A stretch of DNA of 64,000 bases from Paenibacillus sp. RC334 (GCF_030034735.1 NZ_CP125370.1:4821001-4885000), one strand, 5' to 3'; positions 1 through 9,463 are shown, counted from the stretch's first letter. The notes: generated by a model from the letters alone, not told the origin. Translations and numbers: made by a program.

Positions 1-14
1 CGGAGGAATAGAGA

Positions 15-989
15 TTAAGAAAGCTGCTCCAGCGCATCAGGTGTATCGATGAACAGCTTCGCCTTGGGATTGGGCTGTGTCCAGGTGTTATAATACTGCG
101 AGTTTTTGCCGTACGAATTATCAATGACGACATGCGGCATATCGAGCAGGCAGGCTAGAATATGACCGTGCAGCCGTGAGGTGCGAACCTCGCGGTAAGA
201 GCTGAACAGCGTAACCGCCTTGTTCATGAGATGATCGGTATACTTGTACCAGAAGGTACGCGTTGGCAGCGGACCGCCGATTTTCTTGTCCAGACGGTAA
301 AACTTCTGGAAGTAGACGATCCCTTTTACTTCCAGCGGAGTGAACAGAGTGTCCCAGTCCAGACGGTGGGCGGCATCTGCTTCGTCGTCGAATTGCTTTT
401 GCCCCCCTACGGTTTCAATATCCGTACGCAGGAAGTACAGTACGTCCTTGACCGTTTCTGTCGTCGGCTTCAACGGCCAGAGCTGGTGTGCCATGTCCGG
501 GCATAGCGTGATGCTGCACTGATTCAGCTTTTCCTTGGCCCACTGATAAGAACGTGTATCCCGCACAAACATATGTAAATCCGGGTGACCATTGAACAGC
601 GCAGCGACCTCATTCCCCTTCTGTTCGGATTGAAAATGGATCGTCTGCGGCATGATTACAATGCGGTGGCTCGGGAAATCCCGCACGATACGTTCCCGCA
701 AATTTTGGTGATTTGAATATAAATCGCCGAAATTGCCGCCTCCATGACACACGATAATCCAGTCGCCCGGAATTTGAAGCTGATCGGGAATATCCATAGC
801 ACTGTAACGGGCACGAACTCGGATACCGTTATCCTTGAAGAACGCCTCGGTGCCTTTCATGATGAGTACGTCCCCACCGTTGTTATACACGGGGTAGTCA
901 ACATAAATGATATTCGAACCTTGGGGGACTACGTCGAGAATGACGCTCAGCTTATTTTTCAGTTTAGCCATGGGATGCGAATTCGGCAT
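15..989 (-). CDS. polysaccharide pyruvyl transferase family protein
   Basis: A 324-residue protein of the polysaccharide pyruvyl transferase family, which transfers pyruvate from phosphoenolpyruvate to sugars of exopolysaccharides or cell-wall polymers, probably in the cytoplasm. Visible family features are the N-terminal segment with NNGGDVLIMKG (about residues 36-46), the CHGGGNFGDLY block (about 81-91) and the late SRLHGHILACLL block. Length fits the family. The ATG start has GGGAG about nine bases upstream and lies inside the end of the flippase gene (26-base overlap), so the two are translationally coupled. It is the last gene of the cluster visible here. The acceptor sugar cannot be told from sequence. 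Confidence 0.88.
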   Translation of the reverse strand: MPNSHPMAKLKNKLSVILDVVPQGSNIIYVDYPVYNNGGDVLIMKGTEAFFKDNGIRVRARYSAMDIPDQLQIPGDWIIVCHGGGNFGDLYSNHQNLRERIVRDFPSHRIVIMPQTIHFQSEQKGNEVAALFNGHPDLHMFVRDTRSYQWAKEKLNQCSITLCPDMAHQLWPLKPTTETVKDVLYFLRTDIETVGGQKQFDDEADAAHRLDWDTLFTPLEVKGIVYFQKFYRLDKKIGGPLPTRTFWYKYTDHLMNKAVTLFSSYREVRTSRLHGHILACLLDMPHVVIDNSYGKNSQYYNTWTQPNPKAKLFIDTPDALEQLS

Positions 990-2343
990 CTTTCAGTTCT
1001 CCCTTCCTGCGCTTCTTTTGTATGGTCTGAATAACAAATGTGATATCACTTTTATCAAAAATGATCCGTGATAACGGAACATCGAAAAACATCGGGAATG
1101 AAAACAGAGAGAATGCCAACCGTACACAAGCGCCTACGAGCAAAGCAATGGCAATGCCGTCCAGACCGAAGATCGGGGTACAAATAAAGAACAGCCCGAC
1201 GGTAATCGCATATGCCACAATTTGCCGAAACAGCACTAGCCCCGGCCGACCCAGTGCGTTGAAGGCCGAAGCCAGAATCCATGAGCCACCTCCGATGATG
1301 CACTCCAGTGACAGCAGGTAGAAGGTTAACGATGCTTCCAGAAAAGCGGGGCCATACAGCAAGCCCAGCATGTATCGTCCAATGAATAAAGCCGGCACGA
1401 TGACGATCAGCATAGCAGCCATGGAGATGCGAAAAGCACGACCGACGGTTTCGACAATTTTGCTGTGCTCCATTCCAGTCACCTTCGGAAAGGTTACATT
1501 CGTAACAGCGTTCTGCACCACATTGAACACACGCGACAGAGCATAGACGACAGAGTACAGACCGAATGCTTTGGGTGACAGCAGCGCCACGATGACAATT
1601 TTGTCCGTTTGTGTGGACAGCGTCCCCATCAACTCCATCCCGTAGACTCTCGCTCCATAGCTATAATAAGGGCGGAGCACCTGGCGGCTGGTGAACGGGC
1701 GGAAAGTACGCAAATTCATATGCTTGCGCAAACGGAGGAACGCCCATACCAGCGCAAGGAAACTCGCGGCAAAATTCACGGCCCCCGCCAGCTGCACATT
1801 GAGCAGCCCCATCAGCCACAGCGTCACCAGACCGATGAAGTTCAGCAGCGGATAGTAAAACAACAGTCCATTATATACGCTAAACCGATCCAGCCCTTGC
1901 GATAATGCTGTTGTCAGCGCCGTAAGCACCGCCAGCGGTACCGCAGCCGCACAATAGAGCTGTGACAGGTGGACGATATCCGCACCATAGCCATTCAGCC
2001 ACAGCGGCATACATATCCAGGCCACCGCCCCCGCTAGCAAGCTGGCAGGCAACTGAATCCACAGCGACAACGCCAGTAATTGTTCCGTCGTGCCTGTTTT
2101 CTTCTTGAGGTTATAAATCAGCGACGTTGGCAAGCCGAAGCTCAGCACGCTGCCGATTAGCGTAGGCCAGAACAGAACTGCCGCCAGTTCTCCTTTCCCC
2201 TCGACTCCGAGCATACGTGCGGTCAGGATCGAAGTCAGGGTCGTGACGATCAGCACGAAAAAATTGTTAAAGCTCGTGCGCATGATCGTTTTGGCGAGAC
2301 TGTCACCCGTGAATACTTTCCTTGCTGCTGTCCATGTGCTCAT
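964..2343 (-). CDS. oligosaccharide flippase (Wzx-like) membrane protein
   Basis: A 459-residue, strongly hydrophobic protein with about twelve or more membrane segments, typical of the polysaccharide biosynthesis/flippase family (MATE-like fold) that moves lipid-linked repeat units across the membrane. The N-terminal NFFVLIVTTLTSILTARMLG segment and following TM pairs match the usual family opening. Start ATG is preceded by AGGAG. It follows two GT2 glycosyltransferases and overlaps the pyruvyl transferase, so it likely exports the glycan those enzymes build. The substrate is unknown. Confidence 0.88.
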   Translation of the reverse strand: MSTWTAARKVFTGDSLAKTIMRTSFNNFFVLIVTTLTSILTARMLGVEGKGELAAVLFWPTLIGSVLSFGLPTSLIYNLKKKTGTTEQLLALSLWIQLPASLLAGAVAWICMPLWLNGYGADIVHLSQLYCAAAVPLAVLTALTTALSQGLDRFSVYNGLLFYYPLLNFIGLVTLWLMGLLNVQLAGAVNFAASFLALVWAFLRLRKHMNLRTFRPFTSRQVLRPYYSYGARVYGMELMGTLSTQTDKIVIVALLSPKAFGLYSVVYALSRVFNVVQNAVTNVTFPKVTGMEHSKIVETVGRAFRISMAAMLIVIVPALFIGRYMLGLLYGPAFLEASLTFYLLSLECIIGGGSWILASAFNALGRPGLVLFRQIVAYAITVGLFFICTPIFGLDGIAIALLVGACVRLAFSLFSFPMFFDVPLSRIIFDKSDITFVIQTIQKKRRKGELKDAEFASHG

Positions 2344-2416
2344 GTTACGTCCAACTCCTGTTCCTTATTAAGCCTCTCGTCTCTATGCTCACATCAAGTC
2401 TCCTGCCGCACCTCCA

Positions 2417-3373
2417 TCAGCCTACCGTTTTTTTGGAATTGCGTTCAGGTAGCTGCCCTCCGCCCATAGGCTCCTTCTGACTTGAAAAAATCGCCTTCAG
2501 TGCTTTTCTGTAGCCTTGAATGGCAGTATGATTTTTCTTGGGCTTCTCTCTCAAAATTTGATACAGCGTCGTCCAATACAGCGCAGCATAGCCAATCGGC
2601 CCAGATCGCTCGTCCCGCAACAGATAAATATGATTCATCACCCGCATATAAGTGACCTGCTCCATATTGTCGCGCGAGGACGGCGATTCGTGGTGAAGGA
2701 GCGTAAGCGCCGGGTTAATGTACAGCGAGCCGCTTTTCATGGCAATTCGTGAAAGTAACAGGTCTTCCCCTACGCTATAGCTTTGCAACCAAGGTACCGG
2801 CTCCAGACTGCGAATCGCCTCACGGCGAAATGACATATTGCAACCATGAAAGAACTCGGTTCGAAACGTCTTCTTCGCCTTGTGCCAGTTGTACATCGAG
2901 CCGGACTGACCGCTGAGAGACAGCTTTCCTTTGGACAAGGACTGCTGGAATGACAGCAGGCAACGAATGGTTCCCATGAAGCTGTTGCTCATGCCCTGCG
3001 CAATCCCGCCGACACCAGCGGCCTGCGGGTAAGCCTCATAGGTACGTATCAGCTCGTTCAAATAGTTGTTCGGCAGCTCAACATCATCGTCAAGAAACAA
3101 AATGATATCGCCCTGCGCCAGCTCAACTGTTTTTACACGTGAAAGCCATAAGCCCGGCTGCTCCTTGCGATGGTATCGGTAGGTAATCCCCGCTCTGCCC
3201 AATTGACGCTTATAGCGTTCCAGCACATGCCTCGGCAGTTCTCCATCATCAATAATCCACAGCTCGGTTTCACATGCCTCCGGTGCCCCACCAATAGCTA
3301 TTGAATTAATGCATCGGGTCAGATCGTCAACCCGATTTCGGGTGCACAGGGCAATGGACAAGCTTAACATCAT
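2417..3373 (-). CDS. glycosyltransferase family 2 protein
   Basis: A 318-residue GT-A fold glycosyltransferase. The N-terminal LSIALCTRNRVDDLTRC motif is the usual nucleotide-sugar binding opening, and FLDDDVELPNNYL (about residues 93-105) carries the DXD-type metal/UDP-sugar motif. A later FFHGCNMSFRREAI segment is the acceptor-side region of GT2 enzymes. It closely resembles its upstream neighbour in motif order and length, so the pair look like paralogues adding successive sugars. RBS is GGGGGAG just before two adjacent ATG codons; either could be used. Donor and acceptor are unknown. Confidence 0.9.
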   Translation of the reverse strand: MMLSLSIALCTRNRVDDLTRCINSIAIGGAPEACETELWIIDDGELPRHVLERYKRQLGRAGITYRYHRKEQPGLWLSRVKTVELAQGDIILFLDDDVELPNNYLNELIRTYEAYPQAAGVGGIAQGMSNSFMGTIRCLLSFQQSLSKGKLSLSGQSGSMYNWHKAKKTFRTEFFHGCNMSFRREAIRSLEPVPWLQSYSVGEDLLLSRIAMKSGSLYINPALTLLHHESPSSRDNMEQVTYMRVMNHIYLLRDERSGPIGYAALYWTTLYQILREKPKKNHTAIQGYRKALKAIFSSQKEPMGGGQLPERNSKKTVG

Positions 3374-3410
3374 ACTCCCCCTTTATCCTGAAAATGTGTG
3401 TGGAATCAGA

Positions 3411-4352
3411 TTACTGAACCGCCGGGCCTAAATATTCGTTATATTTTTGCTTGCGCGGATTCAGAATGAACAGCACCCCCTGCTTGTATCCTTCTGCTGC
3501 ATTAAAGTTACGACGTAGTATCTCCTTGAACATCAGGTAGGACAAGGTCCATAAAAGCGCCCCGTACTGGATGGCTCCCGCCTTTTTCAGAGCAAGGAAA
3601 TAATAGTGATTGATCGCTGTAGCCTTGGCTACTTTGCCCGCCTTATCGCGCGAGCTTGAAGATTCGTGATGAATGATTGTTAAGTCGGGATTGATAACCA
3701 GCTTGCCGTAACGGCTCGCTAACTGGCACATATACAAATCGTCAGCCACGGCATAGCTGGTCATCCACGGATACGGCTTCATATCTCGAAGCGCAACCCG
3801 CCGGAATGACATGTTGCAGCCATGAAAAAATTCCGTGTCAAAAACCTCCGTCGCTTCTCCCCAACGCAGCAATGAACCTGCCAGACTACTGGGCGAAAGC
3901 TTGCCGAGAGACGGGGACATCTGAAATGTCAAAATGCCCAGCAGCTTCCCTGCCCGGCTCGAATGTAGTCCCTTTGCAATCCCTCCAACACCCACAATCG
4001 TTTCATCCTGATCATAGGTATCGAGCAAGCGCCGGATATAGAGTTTATCATCCAGTTCGGCATCATCGTCAAAATACAGCACGATATCATACCGTACGAG
4101 AGACAATGCTTCATAGCGGGATAACCAAACGCCGGGACGACTTTTTTTATGATACTTCAAAACGCCTTGAGGCAAGCCGGATACCATGTCACGGTACAGC
4201 TCGACCTGTTGGTCGGAAATATCGCCGTCATCCACAATCAGCAGCTCTACAGCCGTATGCTCCAGCTGCTGCTGTCCTGCGATAGATTGTATACAGCGTG
4301 TCAGATCTTCGATCCGATTGCGGGTACAAATGATGATGGAGACATCGGACAT
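3411..4352 (-). CDS. glycosyltransferase family 2 protein
   Basis: A 313-residue GT2 glycosyltransferase, first gene of the exopolysaccharide group seen here. It opens with VSIIICTRNRIEDLTRC, has YFDDDAELDDKLY as the DXD region (about residues 93-105), and repeats the FFHGCNMSFRRVAL block found in the next gene. The start ATG has a perfect AGGAGG seven bases upstream. The downstream paralogue begins 37 bases after its stop, so both are probably on one mRNA. Linkage and sugar cannot be predicted. Confidence 0.9.
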   Translation of the reverse strand: MSDVSIIICTRNRIEDLTRCIQSIAGQQQLEHTAVELLIVDDGDISDQQVELYRDMVSGLPQGVLKYHKKSRPGVWLSRYEALSLVRYDIVLYFDDDAELDDKLYIRRLLDTYDQDETIVGVGGIAKGLHSSRAGKLLGILTFQMSPSLGKLSPSSLAGSLLRWGEATEVFDTEFFHGCNMSFRRVALRDMKPYPWMTSYAVADDLYMCQLASRYGKLVINPDLTIIHHESSSSRDKAGKVAKATAINHYYFLALKKAGAIQYGALLWTLSYLMFKEILRRNFNAAEGYKQGVLFILNPRKQKYNEYLGPAVQ

Positions 4353-4519
4353 GCCATTACCTCCTGTGTGTGTATTCAGATGCTTTGGAAGAGATATTCA
4401 AAGTTTTTCCAATTGCTGGATGATATATGTTTATTGTATCTTTGACAGCGTTTGAGTGTATATACCTCTTTTGTATACTTTTTCAGTCTCCAAAAGGGTA
4501 GACAATACTCGAAAAAGGG

Positions 4520-4554
4520 CAAAAAAATAGGATCGGCTTCTAGCGCCAATCCTG
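4520..4554 (-). terminator. rho-independent terminator after the DUF1836 gene
   Basis: On the minus strand the arms AGGAT.GGC and GCC.ATCCT enclose a short loop and are followed directly by a run of seven T. It lies immediately after the stop of the DUF1836 gene and insulates it from the glycosyltransferase operon. Confidence 0.75.
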
Positions 4555-4556
4555 AT

Positions 4557-5357
4557 CTACCCTTGAAAGTCCAGAAACAACGTCGCATTCACATACCTGC
4601 GTGCTATGGACAAAAAATAACTATTTTGCACCGATACCGCAGCTACCAGCAATGTATTCCGAACGGCTTGACACTGGTTAGGGGTCAAATGCTGCAAACG
4701 GCTGGTGTATTGATCTGCCGCCTGAATCAGCAATTCCTCTGTCGCACCTTCCTGACGCTGCTGCCCTGTAGCGGAATTCCCGTTTTCTTTTGCAACCCCG
4801 GCGCCTGCCACATCCAGCAGTTGATCTCCATTCGCATCCAGCTCCTCAAACAAGGTTGAATAAGCAGCGTACAAATCGACCGGCTGGATTAGATCATCCG
4901 TATCATCCTCTGGCTGTTGGAACAGGATATGAAATAACTGACGGATGGATTCAAAATCAAGACACGATTTCAAATCCTCCACAATGAGCAGCAGTGCGGC
5001 CTGGTTGACTGAATATTTTTTACCGATCTTCGGTGATCCGAGAAATTCCTTGAAGTCGCGTTTGACCCAATTTTGCATAGAGGCCAATGAAACATGGCTA
5101 TATTCGACCAGTTGACCAAGAGAAACAATCTCCTGTAACGAAAAGGCTGCGCTGTGCTTGCCCTTGATAATTTTATCCAGCACAGGCGTTACCTCAGTAT
5201 ACAAAAATGTCGGCATCGTGCTGCCGGGACGGCCCGGATGGATATGGGTGCGTCTCCAGGCATCCTGAAGAACGGCCAATGGCTGCAATTCGCGGCGACC
5301 TTCCATCGCCAGCAGCAAATGGGCCATATCACGGCGTGTGAGGGTAAAAGACTCCAT
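4557..5357 (-). CDS. DUF1836 domain-containing protein, probable DNA-binding regulator
   Basis: A 266-residue protein of the DUF1836 family. The N-terminal FTLTRRDMAHLLLAM and the central QNWVKRDFKEFLGSPKIGKKYSVNQAALLLIVEDLK block (about residues 95-130) look like a MerR-like winged HTH, and family members are often annotated as regulators; no enzyme motif is seen. It is divergent from a CorC/HlyC-type gene, and near-identical palindromes sit upstream of both genes, which suggests autoregulation and control of the neighbour (inference). RBS GGGAGG precedes the ATG. The C-terminal tail is Glu/Gln rich. Confidence 0.8.
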   Translation of the reverse strand: MESFTLTRRDMAHLLLAMEGRRELQPLAVLQDAWRRTHIHPGRPGSTMPTFLYTEVTPVLDKIIKGKHSAAFSLQEIVSLGQLVEYSHVSLASMQNWVKRDFKEFLGSPKIGKKYSVNQAALLLIVEDLKSCLDFESIRQLFHILFQQPEDDTDDLIQPVDLYAAYSTLFEELDANGDQLLDVAGAGVAKENGNSATGQQRQEGATEELLIQAADQYTSRLQHLTPNQCQAVRNTLLVAAVSVQNSYFLSIARRYVNATLFLDFQG

Positions 5358-5384
5358 CTGCTTTCCTCCCTTTAAACCATTTCA

Positions 5385-5398
5385 AGTTCATTTGAACT
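5385..5398. promoter_or_regulatory. palindromic operator candidate 1, DUF1836 gene side
   Basis: AGTTCA-TT-TGAACT is a perfect inverted repeat with a two-base centre, just upstream of the DUF1836 start codon. The same half-sites recur at 5544-5561 in front of the divergent gene. Confidence 0.6.
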
Positions 5399-5543
5399 CA
5401 TCATACGCCCATAAACTAGGCTTGTAAAGTGAAGCAATGATCCGTGCGGGTTCTGTTTTGCCTTATTTTCCGTGCAAATTGGAGGTAGGTGACCTGCTAT
5501 GATTGGATATGAACCTTGTATATTTGCTTTTAAGTTCTTAAAA

Positions 5544-5561
5544 TAAGTTCAAGTGAACTTA
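5544..5561. promoter_or_regulatory. palindromic operator candidate 2, CorC/HlyC gene side
   Basis: TAAGTTCA-AG-TGAACTTA is an 18-base perfect inverted repeat, with additional AGTTC half-sites at about 5532 and 5567. It lies 20 bases before the start of the CorC/HlyC-type gene and shares its half-site with 5385-5398. Confidence 0.65.
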
Positions 5562-5580
5562 AAATGGAGTTCATTAAAAA

Positions 5581-6951
5581 TTGAACGAAAAAGGGATGAG
5601 TGAAAATTACATGGGTATAGGTGTCAGTCTATTTTTGTTCGCGGTGTTGATTATATTTAGTGCTTTCTTCGTGGCTACCGAGTTTGCGATTATTAAAATC
5701 CGTTCCAGCCGGGTCGATCAGCTGGTAGTGGAGAACCGTAAAAACGCACTGGCGCTACAAAAGGTCGTCAATAATCTGGACGGCTACCTGTCCGCCTGTC
5801 AGCTTGGTATTACGATTACAGCGTTGGGACTCGGCTGGCTCGGTGAACCGACCGTGGTCAAATTGCTGGAGCCTCTCTTTCAACAGCTCAACATCAATGG
5901 GGAATTTTCACATATCCTGGCCTTTATTATTTCATTTGTCATTGTAACTTACCTGCACGTGGTTATCGGTGAGCTGGCTCCCAAAACGCTGGCGATCCGC
6001 AAAGCGGAAGCAGTAAGCTTGTTGACCTCCCCGGTCATCGTATGGTTTAACCGGATTATGTATCCGTTTATCTGGCTCCTAAATGGCTCGGCCAACCGTT
6101 TGGTTCGTTTGTTTGGTCTTCAACCGGCAAGCGAGCATGAGGAAGCGCATTCTCAGGAGGAAATTCAGATCATTTTGTCCGAAAGCGTGGAAAGTGGTAA
6201 GATCAATAACACCGAATATGGCTACGTGAATCGTATCTTTGCTTTTGACGAGACCGTTGCCAAAGAAATTATGGTGCCACGTACAGATATGGTATGCTTG
6301 TTTACGAATCGCTCGCTGAAAGAAAACATGCTGACCATTCACGAAGAGCAGTATACCCGTTTTCCGGTGGCGACAGAGAACAAGGATCAGATCATCGGTA
6401 TGATTAATACCAAGCAGTTGTTCCTTGAGTATGACCGCAACCCTGAGCTTGATTTCAATAGTCTGATTCAACCGATCCTGACTGTTCCGGAAGTTATACC
6501 TGTCAACACGCTGCTCAAACGCATGCAGAAGGAGCAGGTTCATATCGCCCTACTCGTCGATGAATACGGCGGAACCTCCGGTCTGATTACTATTGAGGAT
6601 ATTTTGGAGGAAATTGTTGGCGAAATCCGTGACGAATTTGATAAGGATGAACGGAAGGAAATCGAGAAATTGACGGAGAACAGTTATTTGATGGATGGCA
6701 AGGTGATGCTTTCCGATTTGAGTGATCTGACTGGCTTGACGTTGGACGATGAGGACGTGGATACTGTCGGAGGGTGGGTGTATAGTCGGGTTCCGGAACC
6801 GAGACAGGGCAAGGAATTCATAGAAGATGATGTGAAATTTATCATTCGTGAAATGGGTAAAAATCGTATTCGACGGGTGGAGATTATTCTGCACAATGAA
6901 TCTCCTGTATCCGAGTTGGAAGCGGAATCTGACACTTCTCCCCAGGAGTGA
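5581..6951 (+). CDS. CorC/HlyC (CNNM) family transporter with CBS domains
   Basis: A 456-residue membrane protein of the DUF21-CBS-CorC_HlyC architecture, often called hemolysin C and now linked to Mg/Co efflux (CNNM/MpfA). Order: four membrane segments in a DUF21 domain (about 10-190), a CBS pair (about 215-345, with MVPRTDMV and LVDEYGGTSGLITIEDILEEIVGEIRDE), and a C-terminal CorC_HlyC domain (about 360-440). The TTG start is chosen because GGAG lies 11 bases upstream; ATG at 5596 is the alternative but has no well-spaced RBS. Probably controlled by the DUF1836 protein through the palindrome at 5544. The transported ion is inferred from the family. Confidence 0.9.
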   Translation: MNEKGMSENYMGIGVSLFLFAVLIIFSAFFVATEFAIIKIRSSRVDQLVVENRKNALALQKVVNNLDGYLSACQLGITITALGLGWLGEPTVVKLLEPLFQQLNINGEFSHILAFIISFVIVTYLHVVIGELAPKTLAIRKAEAVSLLTSPVIVWFNRIMYPFIWLLNGSANRLVRLFGLQPASEHEEAHSQEEIQIILSESVESGKINNTEYGYVNRIFAFDETVAKEIMVPRTDMVCLFTNRSLKENMLTIHEEQYTRFPVATENKDQIIGMINTKQLFLEYDRNPELDFNSLIQPILTVPEVIPVNTLLKRMQKEQVHIALLVDEYGGTSGLITIEDILEEIVGEIRDEFDKDERKEIEKLTENSYLMDGKVMLSDLSDLTGLTLDDEDVDTVGGWVYSRVPEPRQGKEFIEDDVKFIIREMGKNRIRRVEIILHNESPVSELEAESDTSPQE

Positions 6952-7024
6952 ACCGCTGTGACCTGAGCGGCTTGCACTGTGCACTTGACACTTGCGTTCA
7001 CTCCTACTGAAATGACATACTTCC

Positions 7025-7052
7025 AGGGCAAACGGCTTAGGCCGTTTGCCCT
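7025..7052. other. 12-bp stem with tetraloop between CorC-type gene and uppP
   Basis: AGGGCAAACGGC and its exact complement GCCGTTTGCCCT enclose a TTAG loop, ending 14 bases before the AAGGAGGA ribosome site of uppP. There is no T-run on either side, so it is not a typical terminator; it may be a processing or stability element in the uppP leader. Confidence 0.6.
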
Positions 7053-7079
7053 GCACGCGTGTAAGGAGGAACTAATAAA

Positions 7080-7877
7080 GTGGATATTTTATCATCTATT
7101 ATTATGGGTATTATTGAAGGGCTGACAGAGTTTTTGCCGGTCTCTTCGACGGGTCATATGATCCTGACGGCTGATCTTCTCGGGTTAAACACGGAGAATG
7201 ATACAGTCAAAACGTTCGAGGTTATTGTGCAGTTGGGTGCTGTGCTGGCGGTTGTCGTATTGTACTGGCGCAGGTTCCTGAGCTTATTTGATTTCAGACG
7301 CAGAATCTCGACCCAGCCGCGCCTGAACCTGCTCCATATTATTTTGGCCATGATCCCTGCGGGTGTGATTGGCGTGTTGTTCCGTGATGTAATCAAGCAA
7401 TACCTGTTTGGCCCTCAAACTGTTCTGTACAGTCTGGTCATCGGAGGCTTGCTAATGATCGCGGCTGAAAAATTCCATCCGCCTATTAGATCACATACGC
7501 TGGATGAGATCACATACAAACAAGCATTTACCATTGGTATGTTCCAAGTCCTAGCTCTATGGCCAGGATTCTCCCGTTCAGGCTCAACTATGTCCGGGGG
7601 CCTATTCGCACGTGTAAGTCATACGGCAGCCGCGGAATTTACATTCCTTGTATCTGTTCCGGTCATGCTGGGCGCATCGGGTATTGATACGATCAAAAGC
7701 ATGGATCATCTGTCTATGAGTGATTTCCCAGTGTTCGCGGCCGGCTTTATTACTGCCTTTATCGTCGGAATGCTGGCGATCAAAACGTTCCTCGGTCTGC
7801 TCAAACGCTTGAGCCTGACTTCATTCGCCATCTACCGCTTCGTATTGGCGGCTGTGTTCTTCTTCATTATTTTGTAA
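7080..7877 (+). CDS. uppP: undecaprenyl-diphosphatase
   Basis: Membrane phosphatase (BacA/UppP family, 265 residues) that converts undecaprenyl diphosphate to the monophosphate for peptidoglycan and glycan assembly; members give bacitracin resistance. Both signature motifs are present: [14 protein letters not shown] at residues 13-26, with catalytic Glu13/Glu17 and His26, and PGFSRSGST around 161-169. About seven or eight membrane segments. Start is GTG with AAGGAGGA upstream. It stands alone between a hairpin and a strong terminator. Substrate recycling fits the nearby exopolysaccharide genes but is a housekeeping role. Confidence 0.96.
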   Translation: MDILSSIIMGIIEGLTEFLPVSSTGHMILTADLLGLNTENDTVKTFEVIVQLGAVLAVVVLYWRRFLSLFDFRRRISTQPRLNLLHIILAMIPAGVIGVLFRDVIKQYLFGPQTVLYSLVIGGLLMIAAEKFHPPIRSHTLDEITYKQAFTIGMFQVLALWPGFSRSGSTMSGGLFARVSHTAAAEFTFLVSVPVMLGASGIDTIKSMDHLSMSDFPVFAAGFITAFIVGMLAIKTFLGLLKRLSLTSFAIYRFVLAAVFFFIIL

Positions 7878-7940
7878 GCTGTTGTTTGTTGCCGCAAAGC
7901 CTTCATGCTTTTCAGCAATTACAGCTCGTTTCGTATGACA

Positions 7941-7992
7941 AAAAAGGGTTATCCCATAGGCTTGATTTGTCAGCCATGGGATAACCCTTTTT
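7941..7992. terminator. bidirectional terminator between uppP and thioredoxin gene
   Basis: AAAAAGGGTTATCCCA and its complement TGGGATAACCCTTTTT pair over 16 bases around a 20-base loop, giving A/T tracts on both strands. It serves both convergent genes. Confidence 0.9.
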
Positions 7993-8017
7993 CTATTTCA
8001 GCATTTTGCATCATTCA

Positions 8018-8344
8018 TTATTGTTTTGATTCCAACGTGGTCAGGTATTCGGAAATTTGTGCTGGCGTCTTGGCATATTTGCTGTGCAAATGAGCGATTT
8101 TTTCGCCGTTACGGAAAACGAGCAGGCTCGGAATTCCACGCACCTGGTTTTCTTCGGCAATCGGCTGGAATTTCTCAGCATCAAGTGCAAAGAAGCGCTT
8201 ATCTGCATTTTCCTCGATAATGCCACCCATAAATTTATCCAGTGTCTTGCAATCCGGACACCAGGTTGTATCAAATTTTACGACCGTCAAGCCGTCACCG
8301 TTAATCAAATCCTGATACTGCTGCTGTGATTCGATGCGTTCCAT
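8018..8344 (-). CDS. thioredoxin-family protein (CPDC active site)
   Basis: A 108-residue single thioredoxin domain without a signal peptide, so cytoplasmic. The redox motif is WCPDC at residues 28-32 instead of the usual WCGPC, as in YtpP-like thioredoxins of Bacillus. The cis-proline region is GIPSLLVFRNGE. It could reduce disulfides or act in bacillithiol-related chemistry; partners are unknown. RBS AGGAGG lies nine bases before the ATG. Monocistronic, convergent with uppP. Confidence 0.88.
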   Translation of the reverse strand: MERIESQQQYQDLINGDGLTVVKFDTTWCPDCKTLDKFMGGIIEENADKRFFALDAEKFQPIAEENQVRGIPSLLVFRNGEKIAHLHSKYAKTPAQISEYLTTLESKQ

Positions 8345-8551
8345 TTGTTGGTTCCTCCTAGAGTATATTTATGAACGTCTCCATAACCAAATATGGATTA
8401 TAAACCTGAGCTTATTCTTATATTGTAATGATTCTTTCATATATTGCAACTATGGCAAGTACACGTTCAAAAGTATGAGCCAATTTATCGGCTGGCAAAT
8501 CGCATTTCCGACCGTGTGACAAAGATCCCCTCTGCCCTACCTGTGCTCATA

Positions 8552-9463
8552 TTAACGGTATTGCGCACCATAGCGGTTAGCCCGGCTAATTTGCTGTAGT
8601 GCCTCCCGCTCCTGCTTGGATAACGGCGGGATACTGGCTGCTGCGATATTATGCTCCAATTGTCCCCGTGAGCTTGCACCCGGGATGACAGCAGCAACAG
8701 CCGGGTGAGACAGGCTATAACGGATAGCTGTCTGCCCCATGCTGCGCTCTGCACTCGTAAATGCCTTTAATTGCTTGCGTAAGTCCAGCAGCTCTGCCTC
8801 TTCGTAGTCCAGATAGCCCTTGGCTACCTTGCCTTCTCCTTCGTCGGTCAATACGCCGCTGGCGACAGGCCCGCGTGCAATGACGCTGATTCCCCGCTCC
8901 TGAAGTAATGACAGTACCTCTTCCTCTGCCCGACGGTCCAGCAAGCTATATTGATTCATGACGCTGACGATATTCGAACGCTCGACATATTCACGGATGA
9001 CGTGAGGACGAATCGAGGAAATGCCATAATAACGGATGACCCCCTCCCTTTTGAGCTGTTCAAAAGCCTCAATCGTTTCGTCGATGGGGTCGTCAATCGT
9101 CCCACCGTGAAGCTGATACAGGTCGATATAATCCGTTCCCAGGCGGCGCAGGCTTTCTTTGACCGCAGACAGAATATACTCCTTGGACGGGTCCCACCCC
9201 CAGCCCTCTTGGCCCGGCATACGCCGATTACCGACCTTGGTCGCCAAAACGACATCTTGACGCCGTCCACGAATCGCTGCCCCCACAATTTCCTCATTAC
9301 GTCCGTGATGGTACAAATCCGCTGTATCCAGCAGGTTCACGCCCCGATCCAACGCTTCATGGATCAGGTAAACACCTTGCTGTTCCTCCGTACCGACCGA
9401 CATACAGCCCAAGCCAATCTCGCCTACCAGCAGATCCGAAGACCCCAGACGATTTTTCTTCAT
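8552..9463 (-). CDS. aldo/keto reductase
   Basis: A 303-residue NADPH-dependent aldo/keto reductase with the complete catalytic tetrad: Asp46, Tyr51 (DTADLYHHG), Lys76 (ATKVG) and His119 (YQLHG). The cofactor segment SHPAVAAVIPGASS is near the C-terminus. It reduces aldehydes or ketones; the physiological substrate is not predictable. The gene stands alone on the minus strand, followed by about 200 bases to the thioredoxin gene. Confidence 0.92.
   Translation of the reverse strand: MKKNRLGSSDLLVGEIGLGCMSVGTEEQQGVYLIHEALDRGVNLLDTADLYHHGRNEEIVGAAIRGRRQDVVLATKVGNRRMPGQEGWGWDPSKEYILSAVKESLRRLGTDYIDLYQLHGGTIDDPIDETIEAFEQLKREGVIRYYGISSIRPHVIREYVERSNIVSVMNQYSLLDRRAEEEVLSLLQERGISVIARGPVASGVLTDEGEGKVAKGYLDYEEAELLDLRKQLKAFTSAERSMGQTAIRYSLSHPAVAAVIPGASSRGQLEHNIAAASIPPLSKQEREALQQISRANRYGAQYR

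Noticed and set aside
4452..4859. 135-codon plus-strand ORF over the DUF1836 gene end
   Set aside because: Antisense shadow of a well-supported gene and terminator with no ribosome site.
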